The notes under the pieces: model-generated
Seen by the model: the letters and a program-made list of their open reading frames with translations, nothing else
Database searches by the model: none
Told to the model about the DNA's origin: nothing
Made by a program: the position numbers and the translations under genes
Part shown: positions 26,491 to 35,156 of the stretch, piece after piece
Layout of the letters: the number at the start of each line of letters is the position of its first letter
How positions within the stretch are numbered: the first letter of the stretch is position 1
Source of the DNA: Pseudomonas sp. GV085
GTDB lineage: Bacteria > Pseudomonadota > Gammaproteobacteria > Pseudomonadales > Pseudomonadaceae
Length of the DNA stretch: 64,000 bases
Direction: 5' to 3'
Assembly: GCF_003050925.1 (NCBI RefSeq)
Contig: NZ_QAOV01000016.1
Coordinates: forward strand, 58,760 to 122,759

Positions 26491-27765
26491 TCAGTGCAGG
26501 TAGTCCTGCAGGCGGTAATACGCTCCCACCAGAGGCAGGAACCAGGGTTTGCCGAAATGCCCGGGAATCGCCGGCCAATCGAGTTCGCGCCACGGATTGG
26601 CCTCGACCTTGCCAGCCATTACCTCGGCCATGACCTGCCCCATGTGCACCGACATTTGCACCCCATGACCGCTGTAGCCCATGGAGTAATAAACCCCTCC
26701 ATGCTGCCCGGCGCGGGGTAACCGATCGGAGGTCATATCCACGAGACCACCCCAGCAGTAGTCGATCTTCACGCTAGCCAGTTGCGGAAACATCTGGACC
26801 ATCGCCGCCTGCAATACCTTGCCGCTCTTGGCGTCGGAAATGCTGTCGGACATGGCAAACCGGGCACGACCGCCAAACAGCAAGCGGTTGTCCGGCGTCA
26901 GGCGGAAGTAGTTACCGATCATGCGGCTGGTGACATAGGAGCGCCGTGCCGGTAGCAAGCTGTCGATCAGGGCCTGCGGTAGCACCTGCGTGGCGATCAC
27001 GAAACTGCCCACCGGCACGATCCGCCGCCGATACCAGCCCAATCCGCCCTGCTGACACGTGCCTGTGGCCAGCAGAACCTGCGTGGCGTGTAGCGAGCCC
27101 TTGGTGGTGTTGACCTGATAGCCGCCGGCTCCGGCTTTCCAGTCCGTCACTGTCACGCCCTGAAAAATCGATGCGCCATGACGTGCCGCCGCTTCGGCCA
27201 GCCCGACACCGAAGCGCCCGACGTGCATCTGCACGCCGTTGCGCTGCAGCATGCCTCCATGGAACTGCACCGAGTTGGCTTCAGCACGGGCCTCTTGCGC
27301 GGACAGCAATTCGACATCGGCATCCACCTCTCGCCGAATCAACTCGCAAGTGCGCGCCAGGCTTTCGTAATGCATCGGCTTGGCGGCCAGCTTGAGCTTG
27401 CCATTACGCGTGAGATTGCAGGCAATCTGCTCCTGCTCCACCAATGAAACGACGCTCTGTACGGCGCTTTCATAGGCCTGGTAATAAGCACGCGCCTTAT
27501 CAGCGCCGAGGCTGGCGCTGAGTGCCGCGTAGTCCTGGGCAACGCCGGTGCTGCAGTGACCACCATTACGCCCCGAAGCCTCGCCAATCACTCGCCCGCC
27601 TTCCAGTACCACCACACTGGCCCCCTTCAAGGCCAGGGCTCGGGCCGCGGCCAGGCCAGTGAGACCACCACCGACGATGGCCACATCGACCTGCCCGGGC
27701 AATGCACCGAGCTGTGCACCGGTGAATTGCGGTGCGGTATCGAGCCAATAGGACTCACTGCCCAT
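26491..27765 (-). CDS. FAD-dependent amine oxidoreductase (PuuB/DadA-like)
   Basis: A 424-residue FAD oxidoreductase with the N-terminal VDVAIVGGGLTGLAAARALA motif, GRNGGHCSTGVAQDY and a C-terminal SMGYSGHGVQMSVHMG FAD contact. It resembles gamma-glutamylputrescine oxidase (PuuB) and related amine oxidases. AAAGGGG stands before the ATG. It lies between the HAD protein and the transporter genes in the same operon, giving the operon two distinct flavin-dependent amine-oxidising systems. The exact amine is unknown. Confidence 0.88.
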   Translation of the reverse strand: MGSESYWLDTAPQFTGAQLGALPGQVDVAIVGGGLTGLAAARALALKGASVVVLEGGRVIGEASGRNGGHCSTGVAQDYAALSASLGADKARAYYQAYESAVQSVVSLVEQEQIACNLTRNGKLKLAAKPMHYESLARTCELIRREVDADVELLSAQEARAEANSVQFHGGMLQRNGVQMHVGRFGVGLAEAAARHGASIFQGVTVTDWKAGAGGYQVNTTKGSLHATQVLLATGTCQQGGLGWYRRRIVPVGSFVIATQVLPQALIDSLLPARRSYVTSRMIGNYFRLTPDNRLLFGGRARFAMSDSISDAKSGKVLQAAMVQMFPQLASVKIDYCWGGLVDMTSDRLPRAGQHGGVYYSMGYSGHGVQMSVHMGQVMAEVMAGKVEANPWRELDWPAIPGHFGKPWFLPLVGAYYRLQDYLH

Positions 27766-27801
27766 GTCTAACCCCTTTTGCCTTGAAGAGTGCCTTGAGA
27801 C

Positions 27802-28470
27802 TTAGAGACCGACCAACCCGGGCAATGCGCCGATATCCGGGATCTGGTGGTAGCCATAGACCGCATTCGCTGGCTGCTCGTGACCACGAGCAACGAAGGC
27901 CTTGTTCTTGATCTTCATGTCGTGGGCCGGCATCAGGTCGTAACGGAAGCTGGAGGACACATGCAGGATGTCTTCCGGGCCGCAGTTGAGGTTGTCGAGC
28001 ATGAACTCGAACGCCGCCAGACGCGGTTTGTAGGCCTGAGCCTGTTCGGCGGTGAAGACCTTGTGGAACGGCGCGCCGAGCTTGTCGACGTTGGACATGA
28101 TCTGGCTGTCGCTGGCATTGGAGAAAATCACCAGGGGGATTTTGTCGGCGATCTTCGAAAGGCCGGCCGGTACATCGGCATGTGGCCCCCACGTCGGTAC
28201 GGCGTCGTAGTAGAGTTGGCCTTCACCCCGGTACTCGACACCCCAACGTTTGCAGACGCGCGCCAGAGCGGTCTTGATGATCTCATCATATGGCCGCCAG
28301 TCACCCATCACCTGATCCAGACGATAGGCGGCAAAGTCCTTGACGAACTGATCCATTTGCTCAAAAGGGACACGATCGGCGAACAGTTCGCGCGTCATGT
28401 TTCCCATTTGAAAGTTGGTCAACGTGCCATAGCAGTCAAAGGTAATAAACTTGGGTCGAAGAAAGCTCAT
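27802..28470 (-). CDS. haloacid dehalogenase type II-like protein
   Basis: A 222-residue HAD-superfamily protein annotated by similarity to L-2-haloacid dehalogenases. The nucleophile Asp is in ITFDCYGTLTNF, Ser in VIFSNASDS and Lys in QAYKPRLAAF. The last active-site loop reads VSSSFRYDLMPAHD, not the SSNxWD pattern of characterised dehalogenases, so dehalogenation is doubtful and another hydrolase activity is likelier. AAGGA precedes the ATG. It is the first gene of the ten-gene operon, 36 bases before the amine oxidoreductase. Confidence 0.83.
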   Translation of the reverse strand: MSFLRPKFITFDCYGTLTNFQMGNMTRELFADRVPFEQMDQFVKDFAAYRLDQVMGDWRPYDEIIKTALARVCKRWGVEYRGEGQLYYDAVPTWGPHADVPAGLSKIADKIPLVIFSNASDSQIMSNVDKLGAPFHKVFTAEQAQAYKPRLAAFEFMLDNLNCGPEDILHVSSSFRYDLMPAHDMKIKNKAFVARGHEQPANAVYGYHQIPDIGALPGLVGL

Positions 28471-29332
28471 GAGTGCGGTCCTTAATGATGGTTGAGGTCA
28501 TGACGGGGCAAGCAGTTACTCCGCTCTGGAAGCATCGGAGCAACGCTGCATCACGGATTTATTACAACACCAAGAGACCATGCATAAACTGTTAAAAGTA
28601 TAGGCTGCTTGGTACAAACCACCGTTTTGCAGGGCTTGCTCAGCAGACTTTGCGGGATGCTCCAGACCCGGGCGCTCACCCCCTGTTTCTACGCCTTTGC
28701 GGGCTTTTATAGTGCGCTGGCAAGCCACGCACAACGCAATGTGCGGCAGTATTCATGACTGGCGAAAGGAGAACGGGGGCATTCGCTGAGCTCGCGCCCG
28801 CTGATTGTGCTGCGAGGTGAGGCGGGGCCAGGCAAGACTTCAATGCGTTTGGGGACAACCTTGCTTCTATTGGCGATAGGTGTGACATACCGGTCAAAGC
28901 AACATCTGTACGCGTCGTGACAGCTCTACAAAGGCGGCGCATTGCACGATGCAGCACCACGTCCCTTCCTGCTTATCTATATGGCCCACCACCGCCACCG
29001 ATGAGCCTGCGACCGCACTGACCGGTAATGGTCTCCTTGAGCTGTCTATCAGCAAGGTTTCTGACGAAATCGGGTCAACTTGCGCTCATACAAAGTCAGC
29101 CTGACAGATACGGCAGATTCTCCCTTGCAAACCTCAAGAACAGCACATTTCATCTGGCACGCTTTGTTAGCTTATTGAGAAGACGCGGCATAGCGATGTC
29201 CTGGTCGCCACGGCGATGTTCTGGTGATTTCCACGTTCGGCTTGATCTATGTTTCAGCGGCCTTGCAGGGTCGCGAGCCAGACCGACCTCTGCTGCTTGC
29301 AGTGCCTATTACCGCTCAAGGGAGCCAGTTGG
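28471..29332. other. long intergenic region, no gene recognised
   Basis: An 862-base stretch between the divergent HAD/transport operon and the aldehyde dehydrogenase. Short frames in it have no family features. It should hold both promoters. A TGGCACG at 29155 is not followed by a proper -12 element. No large inverted repeat was found by eye. It looks less GC-rich than the flanking genes, notably near 28550-28620. Confidence 0.6.
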
Positions 29333-30820
29333 ATGACAATACAATCTTCGAATAGCTACAGCGCTGATCCGCAAACGTCTCACAAATTTTATATCAATGG
29401 CTGTTGGTCTTCCCCGGCAATCCCGGCAAGTTTGCCGGTGGTCAATCCGGCAACTGAAGAGGTCGTTGCGCAGGTCGCGCAAGGCTCCGCCGAGGATGTT
29501 GATCGGGCAGTAGCTGCGGCGCGTGCAGCATTTGCTGGTTGGTCTGCTACCTGCGCAGAGTCGCGCGCGCTTGTCCTTGGAAAGATCCATGAGCTCATCC
29601 TTGAGCGAAAAGAAGTGCTCGCGCAGGCCCTCTCTCTCGAAATGGGCGCTGCCATCGGTTCCGCCCGGGCAATGCAAGTGCCTCTCGCGGCCGAACACGT
29701 TCGGGTCGCCCGCGACCTCCTGTCCACTTATCGTTTCCAGACGATTGAAGGTGGAACCGCGATTGAACGCGAGCCCATAGGCGTCTGCGGTCTCATCACT
29801 CCGTGGAACTGGCCGCTTTATCAAATCGCCGCGAAAGTCGCCCCGGCTATTGCTGCCGGGTGCACTGTGGTCCTCAAACCAAGCGAACTGTCGCCTCTGA
29901 GCGCCCTGCTTTTTGCACAACTGGTCCACGACGCTGGCCTTCCACCAGGCGTCTTCAACCTCGTGAACGGAAGTGGATCCGAGGTCGGCGCAGCGATGGC
30001 TGCGCACCCTGATATCGATATGATTTCGATTACCGGCTCCAACCGCGCGGGCGCGCTGGTCGCACAGGCGGCCGCCCATACGGTGAAGCGCGTCACGCAA
30101 GAATTGGGAGGCAAATCCCCGAACATTCTGCTTCCCGACGCCGACTTTGCCAAAGCCGTTCCATTGGGCGTGATGTCGGCGTTCCGCAACGTCGGACAAT
30201 CGTGCAGCGCCCCAACACGAATGATCGTACCTAAGGACCGGCTGGCGGAGGTTGAATCGCTGGCAGCCGAAACCGCCAATGCGATCATCGTGGGTGATCC
30301 GCAATCGGAAGCTACGGTGCTCGGTCCCATTGCCAACGAGGCCCAGTTCAATCGCGTGCAAGCCATGATCGAGGCAGGCCTGAGTGAGGGTGCAAAACTC
30401 GTTTGCGGCGGACCCGGACGTGTGCCGGGTTTTGAAAAGGGCTTCTACACTCGACCGACAGTATTCTCCGAGGTAGATACGGCAATGCGCATCGCCCAAG
30501 AAGAAATTTTCGGACCGGTGCTGTGCATTATTCCGTATGAAACGATCGAAGAGGCGGTCGTTATCGCAAACGATACGGTATACGGCCTGAGCGCCCATGT
30601 TCAGTCTCAGGACCTTGATCTAGCGCGTGCAGTGGCCTCTCGTATCCGCGCGGGACAAGTGCTTCTGAATTACCCCGCCTGGAATCCAATGGCTCCATTC
30701 GGTGGTTATAAACGTTCTGGTAATGGTCGTGAGTATGGTGTCTACGGCTTGGAGGAATACCTGGAAACCAAGGCAATCATTGGATTCGGCGGATCACTTG
30801 ATAGTACTTCCCGCACGTAA
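29333..30820 (+). CDS. aldehyde dehydrogenase family protein
   Basis: A 495-residue NAD(P)-dependent aldehyde dehydrogenase. The NAD-binding ITPWNWPLYQIAAK, the general base Glu in VTQELGGKSPNI, the nucleophilic Cys in GQSCSAPTRM and the PFGGYKRSGNGREYG end are all present. The start at 29333 follows GGGAG; the frame upstream to 29249 has no ribosome site. It stands alone on the plus strand, with long flanking spacers and no adjacent regulator, so its substrate cannot be inferred. The form is close to the broad-specificity group (betaine-aldehyde/vanillin-like). Confidence 0.9.
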   Translation: MTIQSSNSYSADPQTSHKFYINGCWSSPAIPASLPVVNPATEEVVAQVAQGSAEDVDRAVAAARAAFAGWSATCAESRALVLGKIHELILERKEVLAQALSLEMGAAIGSARAMQVPLAAEHVRVARDLLSTYRFQTIEGGTAIEREPIGVCGLITPWNWPLYQIAAKVAPAIAAGCTVVLKPSELSPLSALLFAQLVHDAGLPPGVFNLVNGSGSEVGAAMAAHPDIDMISITGSNRAGALVAQAAAHTVKRVTQELGGKSPNILLPDADFAKAVPLGVMSAFRNVGQSCSAPTRMIVPKDRLAEVESLAAETANAIIVGDPQSEATVLGPIANEAQFNRVQAMIEAGLSEGAKLVCGGPGRVPGFEKGFYTRPTVFSEVDTAMRIAQEEIFGPVLCIIPYETIEEAVVIANDTVYGLSAHVQSQDLDLARAVASRIRAGQVLLNYPAWNPMAPFGGYKRSGNGREYGVYGLEEYLETKAIIGFGGSLDSTSRT

Positions 30821-30908
30821 AACTCATTCAAATGTCCGGTACTGTCCAATTCGGCTAGCCACCGATGCGGACGCCCATCGCACAGACCGGATGAATCCAC
30901 AGCCAAAA

Positions 30909-30931
30909 GCGGACGCTTTTCAAACGTCCGC
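30909..30931. other. stem-loop between convergent genes
   Basis: GCGGACG (30909-30915) and CGTCCGC (30925-30931) form a 7-base stem with a 9-base loop. It lies between the ends of the aldehyde dehydrogenase (plus) and the E2 gene (minus). There is no T-run on either side, so it may be a processing or bidirectional end signal only. Confidence 0.4.
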
Positions 30932-31022
30932 ACGGCTGGATTGTCTTAAGGAAATCGACTCGTCCTCAGCCTTTTTCGCTCAGCCTCCAGGCCGGCCTCG
31001 ACAATGACGCGCCAGATCCGGC

Positions 31023-31727
31023 TCATGGTGGCTCTACCCCTTCGATTCGCTGGCACAGATCATCGAGGAAGTCTGCGGCAGGAGCACCGTTCACGGCCCG
31101 GTGATCAAAGGTCAGCGAAAGGCCCATGAAGTCGCGCTCCGATAACGAACCATCAGCGCCTCGTTGCAGGCGACGCTGGATGCCTCCCAGCCCGATAATG
31201 GCCACCTGAGGGACATTGAGGATGGGCGTGAAGAAACGCACCCGCGACAGCCCCAGGTTGGTCACGGTCACCGTGGCACCCGTCAGCTCCTTCACCGAGA
31301 GCTTCCCGGACAGTGCCTTGTCCACCAGGGCCCGGCGTGCAAATGCCAAGCCCTGCGCATCCAGTTGGTCGGCATCGAACAGTGCGGGCGCCACCAGCAG
31401 ATCGTCCGGCAGCGGGATCGCCAGACCGAGATGCACCGAACCATGCCGCGTGATCTGGTTATCCTGCAGGGTTGCGTTGAGTCCCGGATGGTTCTTCAGG
31501 GAACATACGATCTCAAACAGCAGCAGGTCCTGGAGCGATACCTGGCTACCCGCAGCCTTCAGCTGCGCCCGTTTCGCCTGCAGGTTGGTCAACTCGCATT
31601 CAGCGTGGTGAGTCAGTTGCGCTGCAGTCTGCAAGCTTTCGCTCATCTTCGCAGCGATCATTTTTCGCATGCCTTTCAAGAGCACGGTGCTACCGGTACG
31701 GGCAGCAACATTCTGTATGTGCCCCAT
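31023..31727 (-). CDS. stand-alone 2-oxoacid dehydrogenase acyltransferase (E2) catalytic domain
   Basis: A 234-residue protein that is only the catalytic acyltransferase domain of a dihydrolipoamide E2, with no lipoyl or subunit-binding domain. It begins directly at the catalytic core (RKMIAAKMSESLQTAAQLTHHAE). The catalytic region reads TFDHRAVNGAPAADF: His209 is present, but the usual HxxxDG is HRAVNG with Asn213 where Asp is typical. The lipoyl domain is a separate gene 3 bases upstream. It takes an acyl group from the lipoyl protein and hands it to CoA in the cleavage of a 2-oxo or alpha-ketol compound. It is the last gene of the sigma-54 operon. Confidence 0.88.
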   Translation of the reverse strand: MGHIQNVAARTGSTVLLKGMRKMIAAKMSESLQTAAQLTHHAECELTNLQAKRAQLKAAGSQVSLQDLLLFEIVCSLKNHPGLNATLQDNQITRHGSVHLGLAIPLPDDLLVAPALFDADQLDAQGLAFARRALVDKALSGKLSVKELTGATVTVTNLGLSRVRFFTPILNVPQVAIIGLGGIQRRLQRGADGSLSERDFMGLSLTFDHRAVNGAPAADFLDDLCQRIEGVEPP

Positions 31728-31730
31728 GGC

Positions 31731-31964
31731 TCACTCCACTAACCCGATGGTCGCGCCTTTGGCGACCACCGCGTCTTCTTCTTCGAGGATTTTCAGCACG
31801 CCTGAAGCCGGTGCCTCGATCTCGAACTGGGCCTTTTCAGACATGATTTCTGCCACCAGGTCGCCTTGGCCAACTTCGGCGCCATCACTGACCAGCCAGG
31901 AGGTGATCACGGCTTCGGCGTCGCCTTCCCAGAGGTCGGCGGGAATCAGGATTGAGTTGGACAT
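31731..31964 (-). CDS. stand-alone lipoyl-domain protein
   Basis: A 77-residue protein that is a single biotin/lipoyl-attachment domain. The lipoylated residue would be Lys44 in the motif EIMSEKAQFEIEAP, and the paired turn ASGVLKILEEEDAVVAKG follows. GAGGAATAACAAC precedes the ATG. It starts 4 bases after the E1 beta stop and ends 3 bases before the E2 catalytic gene, so the three are surely co-translated. It replaces the N-terminal arm of an ordinary E2. No E3 (lipoamide dehydrogenase) gene is in the cluster; a housekeeping E3 must reoxidise it. Confidence 0.9.
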   Translation of the reverse strand: MSNSILIPADLWEGDAEAVITSWLVSDGAEVGQGDLVAEIMSEKAQFEIEAPASGVLKILEEEDAVVAKGATIGLVE

Positions 31965-31968
31965 GTTG

Positions 31969-32994
31969 TTATTCCTCGTTCTTCAGGTTCTGGAAGGCCG
32001 CAACGATCTTTGCTGCGCAAGGCAGCGCCCATTGCTCCATAGGCGGTGTGAAAGGAATCGGAATGTCGGGGAAAGCCACTCGCTGCGGGCACGCCTTGAG
32101 CATCCCGATGTCGTGTTCGACGACGCTAGCGATGATTTCGCCGCTCACACCGAAGCTGTGGTAGTCCTCGTCGACAACGATAAGTCGGCCGGTCTTGCGC
32201 ACAGAGGCGATGACGTGCTCACGGTCCAGCGGCACCAGACTGCGCAGGTCCACCACTTCGGCGCTGACACCCTGCTGCTCCAACTGCCGGGCAGCGCGCA
32301 GCGCGTGATGCACGCCGGCACCCAGGCTGACGATACTGACATCACTGCCTTCGCGAACCGTCTTCGCCTTGCCTATCTCCACGGTATAGGGTTCCTCCGG
32401 TACAGCCACCGTGGCGCCCTTTTCGGTACCCAGCCAGCCCATGCCCTGCAGCGACTTGTGGAACAGGTAGATGACCGGGTTGTCATCACGAATGGCGGCG
32501 GTCATCAGGCCCTTGGCGTCGTAGGCGTTGCTCGGCACCACCACCTTCATGCCTGGCAGGTGAGCGAAGGTGCCGTAAAGGCACTGCGAATGCTGCCCGG
32601 CGTCGGAGTAGCCGGCACCGGTGGATGCCATCAGCACCATGGGCACGCTGACCTTGCCGCCGGAGAAGTAGGTGTTCTTCGCCATCAGGTTGTAGATCGC
32701 GTCCATACAGACGCCGAAGAAGTCGACGAACATCAGTTCGACAATCGGACGCATGCCGTCAGAGGCCGCGCCCACGGCCGCGCCGATGAAGGCGGTTTCC
32801 GAGATAGGCGTATCGCGAATGCGCGCGCTGCCGAATTCTTCATGCAGGCCACGGGTGTTGCCGAACACTCCGCCGAGTTGGCCAATGTCCTCGCCCATCA
32901 CGAAGACGCGTGGGTCGAGGCGCATTTCCTGGGCCATCGCCTCGGCCATGGCGCGGGCGACGGTGAGTTTGCGTTCTTTGATTGTTGCGGACAT
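31969..32994 (-). CDS. TPP-dependent 2-oxoacid/acetoin dehydrogenase E1 component, beta subunit
   Basis: A 341-residue transketolase-like beta subunit, matching AcoB/PdhB-type proteins. Landmarks are the N-terminal RVFVMGEDIGQLGGVF, GVFGNTRGLHEEFG, the ISETAFIGAAVGAA block and the central TGAGYSDAGQHSQCLY, with the C-terminal VVDLRSLVPLDREHVIASV. With E1 alpha (34155) it makes the heterotetramer that uses thiamine diphosphate to cleave acetoin or a similar ketol. GGAGG precedes the ATG. It lies between the butanediol-type dehydrogenase and the lipoyl gene. Confidence 0.92.
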   Translation of the reverse strand: MSATIKERKLTVARAMAEAMAQEMRLDPRVFVMGEDIGQLGGVFGNTRGLHEEFGSARIRDTPISETAFIGAAVGAASDGMRPIVELMFVDFFGVCMDAIYNLMAKNTYFSGGKVSVPMVLMASTGAGYSDAGQHSQCLYGTFAHLPGMKVVVPSNAYDAKGLMTAAIRDDNPVIYLFHKSLQGMGWLGTEKGATVAVPEEPYTVEIGKAKTVREGSDVSIVSLGAGVHHALRAARQLEQQGVSAEVVDLRSLVPLDREHVIASVRKTGRLIVVDEDYHSFGVSGEIIASVVEHDIGMLKACPQRVAFPDIPIPFTPPMEQWALPCAAKIVAAFQNLKNEE

Positions 32995-33018
32995 GTCTTG
33001 TTTCCTCCGTCGATGGGA

Positions 33019-34116
33019 TCAGTGACGGGCAGCGGCAGGCGCGGACGGCCTGACGATGATCTTCACGTTCTGGTCCTTGTTGTTAACCAGCTCCTCGAAG
33101 CCCTGCTCGAGGATGTGTTCCAGTTCGATCCGCCCGGTGATCAGCGGAGTGACGTCCAGGCGGCCGTCGGCGATCAGAGCGATGACATCGGCGAACTCAC
33201 CGTTGTAGGCCAAGGCGCCAATGACCTGCTTTTCGGTGGCGACGATTTCGAAGAAGTTGAATTCGCTGGGCTCCTCGAAGATGCCCACCATCACGCAGCG
33301 CCCGCCCTTGCGAATGACATCGATAGCCAACTTGGCAGTGCTCTTGTGGCCGATGCACTCGAAGGAAACCGCGGCACCATATCCATCTGTCAGTTCGCGC
33401 ACCGAAGCAATGGCATCGCACTGGCTGGGGTCAAGCACCTCGGTGGCCCCCACCTCAAGCGCCTTCGCCTTGCGCGCCGTGGACATTTCGAGCGCGATGA
33501 TCCGGGCCGCACCCGCGGCACGGGCGCACATGATGGTGCACAGACCGATGGTTCCAGCGCCGACTACCACCACAGTCTGGCCGAGGAGGCTGCCGGCCTT
33601 CTTCACCGCGTGCATGCCAACCGCCAGAGGTTCGATCAGCGCGCCGGCCTCATCAGGGAAGCCTTCCGGTAGGCGGTACAGCAGATTTGCCGGGATGTTG
33701 ACCAGTTCAGCGAACGCACCGTTGTTCATCAATCCGGTGAAGGCGAGGTTCTCACACAGGTTGTATTGGCCCTGCTGGCAGAACCAGCATTTTCCGCAAT
33801 GCTGGCAAGCATCGGCGGCCACACGCTCACCTACTGCAAAGTTCTGAACCCCCTCCCCCACGCAGACAATCTCGCCACAGAACTCGTGGCCGAGAATGCA
33901 CTGCCCTTTGAGGCCAGTCAGTGGATGGGCGGTATCAGTGGGAATGAATACCGGCCCAGCCAGGTATTCGTGCAGGTCCGAGCCACAGATGCCGCACCAT
34001 TGCACACGGATTTGCACCCAGCCCGCCTGAGGTTGCGGCGGGCAGGCAACGTCCTGCAGGCGGATGTCGCGTCGGCCATGCCAAACTGCGGCCTTCATCG
34101 TTGGTTGTCGGTACAT
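33019..34116 (-). CDS. zinc-dependent 2,3-butanediol dehydrogenase type alcohol dehydrogenase
   Basis: A 365-residue medium-chain alcohol dehydrogenase. Catalytic zinc ligands are Cys in WCGICGSDLHEY and the His/Glu of ILGHEFCGEI; the structural zinc is held by CQHCGKCWFCQQGQYNLC. The Rossmann motif is VVVVGAGTIGLCTIM. The overall pattern is that of (R,R)-butanediol/sorbitol-type dehydrogenases found beside acetoin genes. The start at 34116 follows AAGGAG; upstream codons up to 34158 overlap the E1 alpha stop. It lies between the two E1 genes, so it probably feeds the ketol into that complex by oxidising a vicinal diol. Confidence 0.9.
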   Translation of the reverse strand: MYRQPTMKAAVWHGRRDIRLQDVACPPQPQAGWVQIRVQWCGICGSDLHEYLAGPVFIPTDTAHPLTGLKGQCILGHEFCGEIVCVGEGVQNFAVGERVAADACQHCGKCWFCQQGQYNLCENLAFTGLMNNGAFAELVNIPANLLYRLPEGFPDEAGALIEPLAVGMHAVKKAGSLLGQTVVVVGAGTIGLCTIMCARAAGAARIIALEMSTARKAKALEVGATEVLDPSQCDAIASVRELTDGYGAAVSFECIGHKSTAKLAIDVIRKGGRCVMVGIFEEPSEFNFFEIVATEKQVIGALAYNGEFADVIALIADGRLDVTPLITGRIELEHILEQGFEELVNNKDQNVKIIVRPSAPAAARH

Positions 34117-34154
34117 GTCGATCTCCTTCTTGTCGTTGTTGTGGCGGGCTCCGT

Positions 34155-35144
34155 TCACACGAACACCATTTCCAGAGCTTCTTGCGGTGCCGGATAGGCA
34201 CTGTCGCGGGCGAACTGCACCGCGGCGTCGACGCGTCCCCGGGCACGTTCTTCAATGGCGGCGGCGCCGACCTCGTCCAGCACGCCCAGATCCAACAGGC
34301 GTTGGCGGTAAACCGGAATCGGGTCCTTTGCCAGCAAGGCTTGCTTCTCGCCGGCAGGACGGTAGGTTTCGCCGTCACCCATGAAATGGCCGGCCAGGCG
34401 GTGAGTTTCGATCTCGATCAGGCTCGGCCCTTCACCGGCACGGGCCCGAGCAATGGCCTCACCGGCCGCGGCGAAGATGGCGTCGGCGTCGTTACCCGGG
34501 ACGAACACGCCGGGCATGCCATAAGCGGCAGCACGCAGGTAGTTGCGCTCGATGGCAGTCGAAGAGGCCTTGGCCACCGAGATGCCCCAGGCGTTGTCCT
34601 CGATGACGAAGACCACCGGCAGCTTCCACAGCGCGGCCAGATTCAGGGTTTCGTGGAAGGCTCCCTGGTTCGCTGCGCCTTCACCCAGGTAGGCCACGGC
34701 GACTCCGGACTTACCCTGTAGTTGGCGCGATAACGCAGCACCGACCGCAGGGCCCATGCCCTGGGCGATGATGCCGGAGCAGGAGAAGTTCACCCGTGCG
34801 TCGAACAGGTGCATATGGCCGCCGCGGCCGCCAGACAGGCCGGTCTTTTTGCCGAAGATCTCGGCGACCATCTCGTCCAGGTCTACGCCCTTGGCCACGG
34901 CGATGTGGTGTGGGCGGTGAGTGGCGGTGACGATGTCCTCCACCGCGAGGTGGGCGCAGACACCGACGGCGCAAGGCTCCTGGCCGTTGGACAGGTGCAT
35001 CTCACCGGGAATTGGCCCATTGGCCATGTTGAATACAGGCGTCTTGCCTTCCATGTAGATTCGTTCGATGGACTCTTCCAGGTAACGGCTGACGAGCATC
35101 TGCTCGAGCATCCAGAGTCGCTGGGCTTTGCTGGGCGTGGTCAT
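34155..35144 (-). CDS. TPP-dependent 2-oxoacid/acetoin dehydrogenase E1 component, alpha subunit
   Basis: A 329-residue alpha subunit of the AcoA/PdhA family. The thiamine-diphosphate motif is in YLGEGAANQGAFHETLN, and VIEDNAWGISV closes the site. The GGRGGHMHLFDARVNF and GIIAQGMGPAVGAAL stretches match the acetoin type. GAGGAG precedes the ATG. It begins 12 bases after the GMC oxidoreductase stop. The substrate is a ketol or 2-oxoacid; acetoin is favoured by the butanediol-type dehydrogenase and AcoR-like neighbours, but not proven. Confidence 0.92.
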   Translation of the reverse strand: MTTPSKAQRLWMLEQMLVSRYLEESIERIYMEGKTPVFNMANGPIPGEMHLSNGQEPCAVGVCAHLAVEDIVTATHRPHHIAVAKGVDLDEMVAEIFGKKTGLSGGRGGHMHLFDARVNFSCSGIIAQGMGPAVGAALSRQLQGKSGVAVAYLGEGAANQGAFHETLNLAALWKLPVVFVIEDNAWGISVAKASSTAIERNYLRAAAYGMPGVFVPGNDADAIFAAAGEAIARARAGEGPSLIEIETHRLAGHFMGDGETYRPAGEKQALLAKDPIPVYRQRLLDLGVLDEVGAAAIEERARGRVDAAVQFARDSAYPAPQEALEMVFV

Positions 35145-35156
35145 GGGATTGTCTCC

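Noticed and set aside
28516..28960. Short minus-strand frames in the long gap before the aldehyde dehydrogenase
   Set aside because: No ribosome site, family motif or conserved composition; not supported as genes.
29155..29171. TGGCACGCTTTGTTAGC as a sigma-54 promoter for the aldehyde dehydrogenase
   Set aside because: The -24 half is good, but the -12 half reads GTTA where TTGC is needed, and no activator palindrome is nearby.
31669..33672. A 667-codon open frame on the plus strand opposite the E1 beta and dehydrogenase genes
   Set aside because: It overlaps well-supported minus-strand genes with known motifs, has no family features, and is what GC-rich third-position bias produces on the opposite strand.
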